A program made the position numbers and the translations under genes. This document shows positions 20,591 through 30,494 of a stretch of DNA of 64,000 bases, one piece after another. Below the pieces are notes generated by a model. The model had not been told where the DNA came from, searched no databases, and saw nothing but the letters and a program-made list of their open reading frames with translations. Each line of letters opens with the position of its first letter. Position 1 is the first letter of the stretch. Source of the stretch: Pseudohalioglobus sediminis (GTDB lineage: Bacteria; Pseudomonadota; Gammaproteobacteria; Pseudomonadales; Halieaceae); contig NZ_VTUX01000002.1 of assembly GCF_008370495.1 (NCBI RefSeq), forward strand, positions 124,001 through 188,000, read 5' to 3'.

Positions 20591-22243
20591 GTGGAACGCG
20601 AATCTATGGAATTTGATGTTGTGATCGTCGGCGCAGGCCCTGCAGGCCTGTCCGCCGCATGTCGCATCATGCAACTGGCACAGGAAAAGGAACAGGAAAT
20701 CACCGTCTGCCTGGTGGAAAAAGGCTCTGAGGTTGGCGCCCACATCCTATCCGGCGCGGTGCTGGAGCCCCGGGCACTGAATGAGTTGTTCCCTAACTGG
20801 CAGGAAATGGGTGCGCCACTCAACACCAAGGTAAAGGGCGACAAGTTCTATTTTTACACCAGCGCCACAGGCGCCATCACCCTGCCCAACTTCCTGATTC
20901 CCAAGCCGACCCACAACGAGGGCAATTACATTGTCTCAATGGGCAACGTCTGCCGCTGGCTCGCGGAGCAGGCCGAAGGCCTGGGTGTGGAAGTTTACCC
21001 CGGCTTCGCTGCCGCGGAAGTGTTGTTCCACGAAGATGGCAGCGTGAAAGGTATCGCCACAGGGGACATGGGCATCAGTGCCGAAGGCGAGCAGAAAGAC
21101 AGCTACATGCCCGGCATGGAGTTGCATGCGAAATACACCCTGTTCGCGGAAGGCTGTCGCGGCCACCTGGGCAAGCAACTTATCGAGCGCTTTGCCCTCG
21201 ACGCCGGGAAGACCGCCCAGCATTATGGTATCGGCATCAAGGAAATCTGGGAAATTCCGCCCGAGAAGCACGAGGAAGGACTGGTGGAACACGGCCTGGG
21301 CTGGCCACTCTCAGAAAACGGCGCATCCGGCGGTGGCTTCCTCTATCATGCCGAGAACAATCAGGTGTACCTGGGCCTGATCACCGACCTGAGCTATTCC
21401 AACCCGCACCTCAGCCCCTATGAAGAATTCCAGCGCTGGAAGCACCATCCGACAGTAAGCAAGTATCTCGACGGCGGCACGCGTATCACCTATGGCGCAA
21501 GGGCCATCACCAAGGGCGGTTACAATTCGCTGCCGAAAATGCATTTCCCGGGCGGCCTGCTTATCGGTTGCGATGCGGGCACCCTCAACTCGGTGAAAAT
21601 CAAGGGTAACCACACTGCCATGAAGAGTGGCCTGGTTGCAGCAGAGACCGTCGTAGACGCACTGGCTCAGGGCGACTCACGCCCTGCTGACCTGGCGTCC
21701 TATGCGGAGAATTTCGAGTCATCCTGGGCCTTCCAGGAACTCTACACAACCCGCAACTTCTCCGGCTTCATGCACAAGTTCGGTTTCATGCTCGGTTCGG
21801 CCATGGTATGGATCGACCAGAATATCTTCGGCGGGAAACTACCGTTCACGGTCAAGGACGAAAAAGCCGACTACGCCGCCCTGAAGCCCGCTGCGGAGTG
21901 CAAGGAAATCGACTACCCCAAACCGGACAACAAGATCAGCTTCGACCGCTTGTCCTCGGTTTTTCTCTCCAATACCAACCACGAGGAAGACCAGCCCTGC
22001 CACCTGACGCTCAAGGACCCGAATATCCCGCTGCAGGTGAACCTGCCTAAATGGGATGAGCCGGCGCAACGCTACTGCCCGGCCGGTGTCTACGAAATCG
22101 TCGAGGATGATCAGGGCAAACGCTTCCAGATCAATGCGCAAAATTGCGTACATTGCAAGACCTGTGACATCAAGGATCCGTCACAGAATATTGTCTGGGT
22201 TACTCCGGAAGGCTTCGGTGGACCCAACTATCCCAATATGTGA
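20591..22243 (+). CDS. electron transfer flavoprotein-ubiquinone oxidoreductase
   Basis: A 550-residue membrane-associated FAD and 4Fe-4S protein that passes electrons from ETF to ubiquinone. The Rossmann motif VVIVGAGPAGLSAA is at the N-terminus, with GAHILSGAVLEP and the substrate-binding GGYNSLPKMHFPGGLLIG in the middle. The C-terminal cluster ligands are RYCPAGVYE and NCVHCKTCDIKDP. GTG 20591 is chosen because AGAGAGGA ends seven bases upstream; ATG 20606 is the alternative. A terminator follows the stop. It is the obvious partner of the divergent etfBA. Confidence 0.96.
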   Translation: MERESMEFDVVIVGAGPAGLSAACRIMQLAQEKEQEITVCLVEKGSEVGAHILSGAVLEPRALNELFPNWQEMGAPLNTKVKGDKFYFYTSATGAITLPNFLIPKPTHNEGNYIVSMGNVCRWLAEQAEGLGVEVYPGFAAAEVLFHEDGSVKGIATGDMGISAEGEQKDSYMPGMELHAKYTLFAEGCRGHLGKQLIERFALDAGKTAQHYGIGIKEIWEIPPEKHEEGLVEHGLGWPLSENGASGGGFLYHAENNQVYLGLITDLSYSNPHLSPYEEFQRWKHHPTVSKYLDGGTRITYGARAITKGGYNSLPKMHFPGGLLIGCDAGTLNSVKIKGNHTAMKSGLVAAETVVDALAQGDSRPADLASYAENFESSWAFQELYTTRNFSGFMHKFGFMLGSAMVWIDQNIFGGKLPFTVKDEKADYAALKPAAECKEIDYPKPDNKISFDRLSSVFLSNTNHEEDQPCHLTLKDPNIPLQVNLPKWDEPAQRYCPAGVYEIVEDDQGKRFQINAQNCVHCKTCDIKDPSQNIVWVTPEGFGGPNYPNM

Positions 22244-22263
22244 CGGGGTGTAGTCAACCAAGC

Positions 22264-22289
22264 AAGGCGAGCCACGGCTCGCCTTTTTT
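22264..22289 (+). terminator. rho-independent terminator after ETF-QO
   Basis: The stem AAGGCGAG/CTCGCCTT closes a small loop and runs into six T (22284-22289). It lies 20 bases past the ETF-QO stop. Confidence 0.85.
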
Positions 22290-22343
22290 GTGAGCGCCCA
22301 TCCGGGGTCAGTACACAACCGGCAAGAGAGTCCAACAAAAAGG

Positions 22344-22865
22344 TCAGGCGCGGCCCAGTAGGTTGAGACGAAAATCACCGCTACAGAGATTGCCGTCGAG
22401 GTCAGCCATCTCAACCAGGCGGTACCACGCACTGCGTGAAAACACCGCGCAGAGCCCGTGCCAAAGTTCCACGGCAGCGACATTATCCAGACGACTTTCC
22501 AGGAATAAGGGGTGCTCCTGACCCACCGCGACACGCTTGCCCGTGTTGAGAGTCAGCTCCAGACTGTCGCCGGCCTGCTCGACATCTACAACAATCAGCG
22601 GATGCAGTTCCACTTCGATACGCCACTTCTCAACGGGCGTGACCAGGTAGTACTCGCCATCCTGCTCTCGGCGCAGGATGGACGCGAACAGGTTGCGCAG
22701 CGATTCACGGCGAATAGGATCGCCATCATGGTACCAGGTGCCGTCTGCCGTGATGCGAATGGCAATGTCACCGGACAGGGGTGGATGCCAGCGTTCCAGT
22801 GGCGGCGAGTCGAAATTGCGGCCTCCCTCGACCTGCGCAGCGATGCCTTCTATATTTGTTGCCAT
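22344..22865 (-). CDS. DUF1285 domain protein
   Basis: A 173-residue soluble protein. Its order of segments is typical of DUF1285: RWHPPLSGDIAIRITADGTW, then YHDGDPIRRESLRNLFASIL, then REQDGEYYLVTPVEKWRI, and a C-terminal beta domain ending SGDFRLNLLGRA. The function is unknown; structures of the family show a two-domain beta fold. It lies 21 bases downstream of serA on the same strand and is probably co-transcribed with it. Confidence 0.85.
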   Translation of the reverse strand: MATNIEGIAAQVEGGRNFDSPPLERWHPPLSGDIAIRITADGTWYHDGDPIRRESLRNLFASILRREQDGEYYLVTPVEKWRIEVELHPLIVVDVEQAGDSLELTLNTGKRVAVGQEHPLFLESRLDNVAAVELWHGLCAVFSRSAWYRLVEMADLDGNLCSGDFRLNLLGRA

Positions 22866-22886
22866 GGTCGATCCGGGCTCGCTTGC

Positions 22887-24071
22887 TCAGGCGCAGTCGC
22901 CGATAAGCCGCACGTTCACCACACCGTCCAGTGCCCGCATCTTGTCTAACACTGATTCACTGGCGTGGGATTCGATGTCGATCAGGTTGTAGGCAATCTC
23001 GTTGCGACTCTTGTTGAGCATATCGATAACGTTGATATTCTCGTCGGCCAGGATAGACAGGACGCTACCGAGAATCTTGGGAACATTCTCGTTGGTCACT
23101 GATAACCGGCAACCACTGACCCGCTCCAGCGTCAGGTTTGGAAAATTGACCGAGTTGCTGATGTTGCCGTTCTCCAGGAAGTCACGAATCTGCTCGGCAG
23201 CCATGATCGCACAGTTGTCCTCGGCTTCCTCAGTGCTGGCACCGATATGCGGCATGAGAATCACGTCGTCGCGTCCAATCAGGGCCGGAGACGGGAAATC
23301 CGCAATGTACTGGCGCAGCTGGTCGCCATCGAGCGCTGCCACCAGCGCCTCTTCATCAACGATTTCCTGGCGCGCAAAATTCAGCAGGCAAGTACCCTTG
23401 CGCACAGCGGACAAGAGCTCCGCATTGACCAGCCCCCGCGTCGCATCCAGGACCGGCAGGTGCAGGGTAATGTAGTCACAGCGGGCGAACAGTGCAGAGA
23501 GGTTGTCGGCTTTACGCACCTGCGATGACAGCCGCCAGGCGGCTTCTACCGACAGCGCTGGATCGTAGCCAACCACGTCCATACCCAGGGTCAAGGCCAT
23601 TTCAGCCACCAGGGAGCCGATTGCACCGAGCCCCACCACACCGAGGGTTTTGCCCACCAGCTCGCTACCCTTGAACTGCTTCTTCTGGGCTTCAAGCACC
23701 TTGTTCATTTCGGCTTTGTCGGTCATGTCCGCCAGCGTGTCGACGTACTGGATACCGTCGATAATGCCGCGCGAACCCAACAGCAAGCCCGCCGCGACCA
23801 ACTCTTTTACCGCATTGGCGTTGGCTCCGGGAGAATTGAATACCGGGATGCCGCGCTTACTGCATTCGGCTACGGGAATGTTATTGGTGCCCGCACCTGC
23901 ACGCCCGATCGCCAGGACCGACGCGGGTATGTCTTCGATCTTTAACTTGTGGCTTCGCAGTAAAATCGCATGTGGGTGTGCGAATTCACTGGCGACCTCG
24001 TAGCAATCCCTGGGTAAGCGCTCCAGGCCCTTCAACGATATCTGGTTAAGCGTGAGAATCTGTTTAGCCAT
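22887..24071 (-). CDS. serA: D-3-phosphoglycerate dehydrogenase
   Basis: A 394-residue enzyme for the first step of serine synthesis, oxidising 3-phosphoglycerate with NAD. Seen are RAGAGTNNI, the nucleotide motif VVGLGAIGS at about 145-153, the LLNFARQEIVDE region and the MPHIGASTEEAE catalytic His. A C-terminal ACT domain spans about 320-394 (KILGSVLSILADENINVIDML), which suggests allosteric control by serine. The form is the short one with a single ACT domain. GAGGGA sits just before the ATG. DUF1285 follows it and ppiD is downstream. Confidence 0.93.
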   Translation of the reverse strand: MAKQILTLNQISLKGLERLPRDCYEVASEFAHPHAILLRSHKLKIEDIPASVLAIGRAGAGTNNIPVAECSKRGIPVFNSPGANANAVKELVAAGLLLGSRGIIDGIQYVDTLADMTDKAEMNKVLEAQKKQFKGSELVGKTLGVVGLGAIGSLVAEMALTLGMDVVGYDPALSVEAAWRLSSQVRKADNLSALFARCDYITLHLPVLDATRGLVNAELLSAVRKGTCLLNFARQEIVDEEALVAALDGDQLRQYIADFPSPALIGRDDVILMPHIGASTEEAEDNCAIMAAEQIRDFLENGNISNSVNFPNLTLERVSGCRLSVTNENVPKILGSVLSILADENINVIDMLNKSRNEIAYNLIDIESHASESVLDKMRALDGVVNVRLIGDCA

Positions 24072-24092
24072 TTGTCCCTCGAAATTGCTGCG

Positions 24093-25973
24093 TTAAAGTA
24101 CGTTTATCTCTGCTGCTTCACGCAGACCCTGGCGGTACTCGTTATCGATAAGTTGCCCGTATTCGGCGCCCACCATCTGCTGGATGACGTTGCGTTCTGC
24201 TTCCGGAAGACTCTGCAGCTCGCCGGGCGTGACCTGGGAGACCTCATAGACCAGCGCGTCGCCGCCGCTGCTGAGCACGTAGTCCACTACGGAACCACCC
24301 TCCTCGGGTGGCGCGAGTTGGAATGCCGAAGCCAGGATCTCGCGAGGCACCATGGGGTTGCGACGATCTGCGCCGAGTTCTACCTGCCACTCAAAGCCGG
24401 CGTCCCCGGCATAGTCCTCCACTCCGGCTCCACCGCGCAGCTGTTGCACCGCCATGGCGGCCTCACGCTCTACGGCCTGCAAGGCCCGCTCATCGGCGAT
24501 TCTCGCGACGATTTGCTCACGCACCTGCTCCAGCGGCATGACCTGAGCGGGGAAGTGTTCCTGCACACGCAGCACGACCCAGCGGTTCTCTTCCAATTCG
24601 AGCACGTCACTGTTGTGACCCGCGTTGAGCACATCATCGGAGAAGGCAGCGTCGAGCAGGACACGGTCGGCAAACAGACCTTCGCTGTGAGCGCGAGTAA
24701 TGCGCCCGGTACGGGCTACTTCGAGTGCCAGTTCCTCGGCGGGCTCATTGAGGTCCTGGGCGTTGAAAGCCAGGTCCTTGAGGGTTTCCACTGTACGCAA
24801 CAGCTCCACCCTGGCTTCGCTGAGTGCGATCTGTTCCTCAAGCTGAGGCCGCATTTCTTCCAGTGTTGGGGCTTTGCCTTCACGGCGTTCATTGAGCAGG
24901 ATAATGTGCGTGCCAGCCTCGGTCACAACCGGTGCGGATACCTCGCCAACCTGCAGCTCTGCTATCGCCAGCTCCATCGCTTCCGGGAACGCATCGCCAC
25001 TGCTAAAGCCGAGATCTCCGCCAAAGCCGCTGGAACCGATATCATCGGAATATTGCTTTGCGAGTTCGGCAAAATCCTTGCCCGAGGATATTTCCTGCTC
25101 TACTGTTGCTATGCGCTGGGCGTAGTCCTCAGCAGACTCGTCTTCGCGCTGCTCCAGCAGGATATGCGAAACGCGGTTCTCCGTTGCATATTGCCCACCC
25201 TGCTTCTCCGCTTCATAGGCATCAAGAATCAGCGCTTCATCGACCGGCTGTTTGAAATCGTCGGCGCTGATCACGATGTAGTCCAGGACTACCGCTTCCT
25301 CGGAAAGGAACTCGTCAGCATTTTCAGCATAGTAGGTCTCTACCTCGGCGGCGCTGACTTCCACGTCGCTACGATAGCGCTCCATGGGAATTGTGAGATA
25401 ACGAAGGTCGCGCTGCTCACCGAGAATTCGTGCGTTGAGGCTCAACTCCGCCGGTGTCGCGAATTCACTGGCGGCGAGGCCGGCGCGGACCTGCCCCATC
25501 ACCAGATCGTCGCTCATGGTCATTCGGAACGACGTGGGTGTGAAGCCTGCATCAGCGAGACGTGCACGATACATATCAGCGGAAAACTGCCCGTCGACCT
25601 GGAACTCTTCCATGTTGGCTACGATGGAGCCAATCTGCGCATCCGACACCGTCAATCCCATTTCACGGGCCGACTGGATAAGCAGCTTCCGCTGAATCAG
25701 CGTCTGCAGGGCCTGTTGGCTGATTAACTGGTCATCAAGCAGGTCGGGGTCGATATCGTCGCCCATCATCGCCAACAACTGTCGCTTCTGGTTATTCACA
25801 GCCTGCTGCAGTTCCTGCGGGGTAATTTCCTCACCATTGACCTCGGCTGCCGCATTGCTGCTACCGCCAAGCAAGATGGACTCGATGCCAAACAGCGAAA
25901 AGGCGATAACAATCAGGCCAATAATGATCTTTGCCGCAGTTCCCTGGGCATTTGCGCGTATGTCTTGGAGCAT
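24093..25973 (-). CDS. ppiD: periplasmic peptidyl-prolyl isomerase / chaperone PpiD
   Basis: A 626-residue SurA_N-type foldase anchored in the inner membrane. A transmembrane helix lies at about 16-34 (IIIGLIVIAFSLFGIESILL), followed by a chaperone domain with the LIQRKLLIQSAREMGL segment. One parvulin domain lies at about 265-360 (VSHILLE, then FAELAKQYSDD and GGDLGF), and a long C-terminal domain follows. PpiD acts at the Sec translocon exit on outer-membrane proteins. It is the last gene of the lon-hupB-ppiD run, separated from hupB by a terminator, so it likely has its own promoter too. Confidence 0.93.
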   Translation of the reverse strand: MLQDIRANAQGTAAKIIIGLIVIAFSLFGIESILLGGSSNAAAEVNGEEITPQELQQAVNNQKRQLLAMMGDDIDPDLLDDQLISQQALQTLIQRKLLIQSAREMGLTVSDAQIGSIVANMEEFQVDGQFSADMYRARLADAGFTPTSFRMTMSDDLVMGQVRAGLAASEFATPAELSLNARILGEQRDLRYLTIPMERYRSDVEVSAAEVETYYAENADEFLSEEAVVLDYIVISADDFKQPVDEALILDAYEAEKQGGQYATENRVSHILLEQREDESAEDYAQRIATVEQEISSGKDFAELAKQYSDDIGSSGFGGDLGFSSGDAFPEAMELAIAELQVGEVSAPVVTEAGTHIILLNERREGKAPTLEEMRPQLEEQIALSEARVELLRTVETLKDLAFNAQDLNEPAEELALEVARTGRITRAHSEGLFADRVLLDAAFSDDVLNAGHNSDVLELEENRWVVLRVQEHFPAQVMPLEQVREQIVARIADERALQAVEREAAMAVQQLRGGAGVEDYAGDAGFEWQVELGADRRNPMVPREILASAFQLAPPEEGGSVVDYVLSSGGDALVYEVSQVTPGELQSLPEAERNVIQQMVGAEYGQLIDNEYRQGLREAAEINVL

Positions 25974-25993
25974 GGGTATATCTCTCTACAACT

Positions 25994-26024
25994 AAAAAAA
26001 AAGCGCACCGGTAGTGCGCCTTTT
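25994..26024 (-). terminator. rho-independent terminator after hupB
   Basis: The stem GCGCAC/GTGCGC with a short CCGGTA-type loop (26003-26018) is followed on the minus strand by nine T. It lies about 65 bases past the hupB stop and before ppiD. Confidence 0.85.
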
Positions 26025-26088
26025 CTATCACTTCTCCTGTTACCGCAGCGGCATCCACCATTGCTGGCGGCGCTACACGGTAATTGCC

Positions 26089-26364
26089 TCAGGAGTTAAC
26101 CGCGTCCTTGAGGGCTTTGCCCGCTTTGAAGCTGGGTACTTCGGAAGCAGCGATTTCGATTGTGGCGCCTGTCTGCGGGTTGCGACCGGTACGGGCGCTG
26201 CGATGCTTGACAGAAAAAGTACCGAAGCCGACCAGGGAGACCTGGTCACCTTTCTTCAGTGCGTCGGTAATACCGTCGATCACTGCATCCAGAGCGCGGC
26301 CGGCAGAAGCCTTAGGCAGATCCGCTGCTGCGGCGATTGCATCAATTAGTTCAGTTTTGTTCAC
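26089..26364 (-). CDS. hupB: DNA-binding protein HU-beta
   Basis: A 91-residue HU-family nucleoid protein. It begins [20 protein letters not shown], and its DNA-binding arm contains [15 protein letters not shown]. The start is GTG 26364, with AAGGGG seven bases upstream. Its place between lon and ppiD is the standard gammaproteobacterial position of hupB. A 184-base gap to lon would hold its promoter. Confidence 0.97.
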   Translation of the reverse strand: MNKTELIDAIAAAADLPKASAGRALDAVIDGITDALKKGDQVSLVGFGTFSVKHRSARTGRNPQTGATIEIAASEVPSFKAGKALKDAVNS

Positions 26365-26512
26365 ACTTATCCCCTTGGAATATTTGGTCAGCTGGAGTGT
26401 CTTATCGCCCCGGGAAAGGGCAAAGAATTCATTTATTTATATCGAAGCCTCGAGGGCTGTAACCCTTGCCACGACTGCTTTTGGGCCCGTCTGGCAGACG
26501 CAAGACTGTATA

Positions 26513-26548
26513 ACAGAGGGGGAATCCCGGTCAACCGGAACCCCCTTG
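26513..26548 (-). terminator. hairpin at the lon stop
   Basis: A near-symmetrical repeat: GGGGG at 26518-26522 pairs with CCCCC at 26541-26545, with an inner CCGG/CCGG pair. It overlaps the lon stop codon. On the minus strand only CTGTT follows, so termination would be partial. It may partly insulate hupB from lon transcription. Confidence 0.4.
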
Positions 26549-28960
26549 TTAATGCGTATTTATGCGATTTTTTTCGTCTTCACTGTCCTGTGGCTCGCTC
26601 GCAACCGAACTGGCCATGAAGTCTTCGTCGCTAAGCGGTTCGGGCATGGACTCCAGAGCAATCGAAAGTACCTCGTCAATCCACTTGACCGCCCGGATAT
26701 TGAGATCTTCCTTGATGTTATCTGGCACCTCTTTCAAGTCGCGCTCGTTCTCTTTGGGAATGATCACGGTCTTGATACCCCCTCTCCGGGCAGCGAGCAG
26801 TTTTTCTTTCAGGCCACCTATCGGCAACACTTCGCCCCGCAGGGTAATTTCACCTGTCATCGCCACGTCCGCGCGCACCGGTATGCTGGTCAGGACCGAC
26901 ACCAGAGCCGTGCACATAGCGATACCCGCACTGGGGCCGTCCTTGGGTGTAGCACCCTCTGGGACGTGAATGTGCACATCATGCTTCTCATGGTAATCAG
27001 CCGGTATCCCGAGCATCTGCGAACGGCTGCGCACGACTGTCGTGGCGGCCTGTATCGACTCCTGCATCACGTCGCCCAGGGAACCCGTTTTCACGTGCCG
27101 GCCCTTGCCGGTCACTGCCACGGCTTCGATCGTCAACAGCTCGCCGCCAACAGATGTCCAGGCAAGTCCCGTGACCTGCCCTATCTTGTTCTCTTCCTCG
27201 GCGATACCGAAGTTATACTTGCGCACGCCCAGCAGGTCACTCAGCATCTCCGGTGTCACCGTGGCGCCACTTTCGGCTTCCTCAAGGGTGATGGCCTTGA
27301 CCATCTTGCGGCATACCTTGGCTATTTCCCGCTCCAGCGCACGCACACCGGCCTCGCGTGTATAGTAGCGAATGATATCCGTTACCGCCGCCTGCTCGAT
27401 ATGCAACTCGTCTTTCTTCAGGCCATTGAGCTTGACCTGTTTCGGTATCAGGTAGCGCTCGGCGATATTGAGCTTCTCGTCCTCGGTATAACCGGGAATG
27501 CGGATGACCTCCATGCGATCCAGCAGGGGCCCGGGGATATTCATGGTATTCGACGTGCAGACGAACATCACATCTGACAGGTCGTAGTCCACTTCGAGGT
27601 AGTGGTCATTGAAAGCATGGTTCTGTTCCGGATCCAGAACTTCGAGCATGGCTGACGCGGGGTCGCCGCGATGGTCCATACCCATTTTGTCGATCTCGTC
27701 GAGCAGGAACAGCGGGTTTTTTACGCCTGCTTTCGCCATCTTCTGCAGCAATTTTCCGGGCATTGAGCCGATATAGGTACGCCGGTGGCCGCGGATTTCG
27801 GCTTCGTCTCGCACGCCGCCGAGAGCCATGCGTACGAACTTGCGATTGGTCGACCGGGCAATCGATTCGCCCAGGGAAGTCTTACCGACTCCGGGGGGAC
27901 CTACCAGGCACAGCACCGGGCCCTTCACCTTGCGCACACGCTTCTGCACCGCCAGGTACTCGAGAATACGGTCCTTGACCTCTTCAAGACCATAGTGATC
28001 TTCGTCGAGGATCTGCGTGGCCCGCTTGAGGTCATGCTTGACCTTGCTGCGCTTGGCCCAGGGCACACTCACCATCCAGTCTATATAGCTGCGCACTACC
28101 GATGCCTCTGCAGACATCGGCGACATCATCTTCAGCTTGCCGAGTTCAGCCTCGGCCTTTTCCCTGGCCTCGGCGGGCATCTTGGCGTCGTCGATCCGGG
28201 CCTGCAACTCGTCCAATTCGTTGGGCGCTTCATCCATTTCACCGAGCTCTTTCTGGATGGCCTTCATCTGCTCGTTGAGATAATACTCGCGCTGGCTCTT
28301 CTCCATCTGCTTCTTGACCCGGCCGCGAATGCGCTTCTCGACCTGGAACAGGTCGATCTCGGCCTCCATCAGGCCCATCAGGTGTTCAAGGCGCGGACGG
28401 ATGCCCGCTATCTCCAGAATGCGCTGTTTTTCGTCGAGGTCCACACTCATGTGCGCGGCAATGGTGTCGGCGAGGCGGCCCGGCTCGTCAATCCCGGTCA
28501 ACGAGGTCAGCACCTCGGCAGGCACCTTTTTGCTCAGGTTTACGTATTTCTCGAACTGGGTATTGGTTGATCGCAGAAGGCCTTCCACCTCGGCTTCGGG
28601 CACGTCATCACTGACAATCTCGCGCACGGCAGCCACGGCGAATGCGCCATCGTCATCGACGCTTTCCACCACCGCGCGGAAGCCACCTTCCACCAGCACC
28701 TTGATGGTGCCATCTGGCAGCTTGAGCAGTTGCAGGATGTTGGACACGGTACCAACCTGGTAGATGTCGTCCGTGCCAGGGTTGTCATCGGCAGCATCGC
28801 GCTGGGCCACAAGCAGTACCTGCTTGTCATTGGCCATGGCGAACTCCAGCGCCTCTATGGACTTTTCCCTGCCGACGAACAGCGGAAGCACCATGTGCGG
28901 GTAAACAACGACATCGCGCAGTGGTAGAAGAGGCAATTCAATGACTGAGGAAGAACCCAT
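26549..28960 (-). CDS. lon: ATP-dependent protease Lon
   Basis: An 803-residue LonA protease that degrades misfolded and regulatory proteins. The N-terminal substrate domain begins ELPLLPLRDVVVYPHMVLPL. The AAA+ domain has Walker A GPPGVGKTSLG and Walker B FLLDEIDKMG. The protease domain has the catalytic Ser in KDGPSAGIAM and the later Lys of the dyad in GGLKEKLLAARR. The frame extends ten codons further, but ATG 28960 has GGAG six bases before it and gives the usual N-terminus. It lies after clpX, before hupB. Confidence 0.97.
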   Translation of the reverse strand: MGSSSVIELPLLPLRDVVVYPHMVLPLFVGREKSIEALEFAMANDKQVLLVAQRDAADDNPGTDDIYQVGTVSNILQLLKLPDGTIKVLVEGGFRAVVESVDDDGAFAVAAVREIVSDDVPEAEVEGLLRSTNTQFEKYVNLSKKVPAEVLTSLTGIDEPGRLADTIAAHMSVDLDEKQRILEIAGIRPRLEHLMGLMEAEIDLFQVEKRIRGRVKKQMEKSQREYYLNEQMKAIQKELGEMDEAPNELDELQARIDDAKMPAEAREKAEAELGKLKMMSPMSAEASVVRSYIDWMVSVPWAKRSKVKHDLKRATQILDEDHYGLEEVKDRILEYLAVQKRVRKVKGPVLCLVGPPGVGKTSLGESIARSTNRKFVRMALGGVRDEAEIRGHRRTYIGSMPGKLLQKMAKAGVKNPLFLLDEIDKMGMDHRGDPASAMLEVLDPEQNHAFNDHYLEVDYDLSDVMFVCTSNTMNIPGPLLDRMEVIRIPGYTEDEKLNIAERYLIPKQVKLNGLKKDELHIEQAAVTDIIRYYTREAGVRALEREIAKVCRKMVKAITLEEAESGATVTPEMLSDLLGVRKYNFGIAEEENKIGQVTGLAWTSVGGELLTIEAVAVTGKGRHVKTGSLGDVMQESIQAATTVVRSRSQMLGIPADYHEKHDVHIHVPEGATPKDGPSAGIAMCTALVSVLTSIPVRADVAMTGEITLRGEVLPIGGLKEKLLAARRGGIKTVIIPKENERDLKEVPDNIKEDLNIRAVKWIDEVLSIALESMPEPLSDEDFMASSVASEPQDSEDEKNRINTH

Positions 28961-28975
28961 AACGATCTCCGGGTT

Positions 28976-29004
28976 GGGGGGGGAAAACACTTCATGCTTT
29001 CAAG
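28976..29004 (-). promoter_or_regulatory. possible sigma-32 heat-shock promoter of lon
   Basis: On the minus strand, CTTGAAA (29004-28998) equals the sigma-32 -35 consensus. A run of eight C begins 14 bases later and ends in CCCCAA, loosely like the CCCCATNT -10. The spacing puts the transcript start so close to the lon ribosome site that the call is weak. Confidence 0.35.
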
Positions 29005-29089
29005 TATGGGGGCGATTCGCCGGATTACAAGGAATCACGGCCTACGCCTCCTCCCGGCCATCTCGCGTGCCCGGGCAGGATCGTCGTGG

Positions 29090-30382
29090 CTAGTCCTCCG
29101 TGGAGGCCGCCCGCGCGGAAGGTTCGTTGTTCTGGTACACCAGCAGTGGCTCCGAATCACCGCGAATCACGGACTCGTCGATCACCACCTTGCTGACGTC
29201 ATCACGTGACGGGATGTTGTACATGGAGTCCAGCAGCACACCTTCCAGGATCGAGCGCAGGCCGCGCGCGCCGGTCTTGCGTTCCATGGCTTTCTCGGCC
29301 ACTGCGCGCAATCCGTCTTCGCGGAAGTCCACCTCAACGCCTTCCATTTCGAACAACTTGCTGTACTGCTTGGTCAGCGAGTTCTTGGGCTCCGTCAAAA
29401 TCTTGACCAGGGCATCCGCATCGAGTTCCTCGAGTGTGGCAATCACAGGCAAGCGGCCAACAAACTCAGGGATCAGGCCGTACTGCACCAGATCTTCTGG
29501 CTCGAGTTCGAACAACAATTCGCCGACGTTGCTGGTTTCATCCTTGCTTTTCACTTCAGCGTTGAAGCCAATGCCGCCCTTCTCCGAGCGATTACGGATC
29601 ACCTTATCCAGACCAGCGAACGCGCCACCACAGATGAACAGGATGTTCGACGTATCCACTTGCAGGAACTCCTGCTGGGGATGCTTACGGCCGCCCTGCG
29701 GTGGAACCGAGGCGACGGTGCCCTCGATCAGCTTCAGCAATGCCTGCTGTACGCCTTCCCCTGACACGTCGCGGGTGATCGACGGATTGTCTGATTTACG
29801 CGAGATCTTGTCTATTTCGTCGATGTAGACGATGCCCACCTGTGCCTTTTCAACATCGTAATCGCACTTCTGTAGCAACTTCTGGATGATGTTTTCGACA
29901 TCCTCACCGACATAACCCGCTTCAGTCAGGGTGGTGGCATCAGCAATGGTAAATGGCACATCCAGCAATCTCGCCAGCGTTTCTGCGAGCAGCGTCTTAC
30001 CGGACCCGGTGGGGCCAACCAGCAGGATATTGCTTTTACCCAGTTCCACATCTTCGGCACGGCCCTGGCCGTGGCGCAGGCGCTTGTAATGGTTGTACAC
30101 GGCCACGGACAGCACCTTCTTGGCACGCTGCTGGCCGATCACGTACTCGTCGAGGATTGCCTTGATTTCCTGGGGTACCGGGAGCTGGTCCTGTGCCGGA
30201 TCGCTGGCACTTTCGGCAACTTCTTCACGGATGATGTCGTTGCAAAGATCAACGCACTCATCGCATATGAAGACAGATGGGCCGGCTATTAGCTTCCGCA
30301 CCTCGTGCTGGCTCTTGCCGCAGAAAGAGCAGTACAGCAGTTTGCCGCCATCGTCGCCGTTTGTGGTGGATTCGTCACTCAT
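29090..30382 (-). CDS. clpX: ATP-dependent Clp protease ATPase subunit ClpX
   Basis: A 430-residue AAA+ unfoldase. The N-terminal zinc-binding domain has Cys at about 18, 21, 40 and 43 (YCSFCGK and CDECVDLC). Walker A is [12 protein letters not shown] and Walker B is YIDEIDKI. The pore and sensor motifs follow, and [10 protein letters not shown] marks the C-terminal domain. ClpX recognises tagged substrates, including ssrA-tagged proteins, and feeds them to ClpP, encoded 112 bases upstream. Confidence 0.98.
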   Translation of the reverse strand: MSDESTTNGDDGGKLLYCSFCGKSQHEVRKLIAGPSVFICDECVDLCNDIIREEVAESASDPAQDQLPVPQEIKAILDEYVIGQQRAKKVLSVAVYNHYKRLRHGQGRAEDVELGKSNILLVGPTGSGKTLLAETLARLLDVPFTIADATTLTEAGYVGEDVENIIQKLLQKCDYDVEKAQVGIVYIDEIDKISRKSDNPSITRDVSGEGVQQALLKLIEGTVASVPPQGGRKHPQQEFLQVDTSNILFICGGAFAGLDKVIRNRSEKGGIGFNAEVKSKDETSNVGELLFELEPEDLVQYGLIPEFVGRLPVIATLEELDADALVKILTEPKNSLTKQYSKLFEMEGVEVDFREDGLRAVAEKAMERKTGARGLRSILEGVLLDSMYNIPSRDDVSKVVIDESVIRGDSEPLLVYQNNEPSARAASTED

Positions 30383-30494
30383 TAAGCCGCCCTACGCGAG
30401 AATCGTGAATTGTCATCATCATGGGGTTTAAGATGATGTTTTTTCCCGTGTTTTGCAAGTGCCACGGGGGTGGAAAAACCGGATTAAACGGATT

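Noticed and set aside
24072-25727. 551-codon open frame antisense to ppiD
   Set aside because: The minus-strand PpiD frame is a clear family match. The antisense product has no domain or ribosome site and reflects GC-rich codon bias.
26084-27577. 497-codon open frame antisense to hupB and lon
   Set aside because: It crosses two real genes and their gap. The product has no recognisable fold.
30440-30470. hairpin in the clpP-clpX gap as a terminator
   Set aside because: CCCGTG/CACGGG pair, but the T-run lies on the wrong side for clpP transcription.
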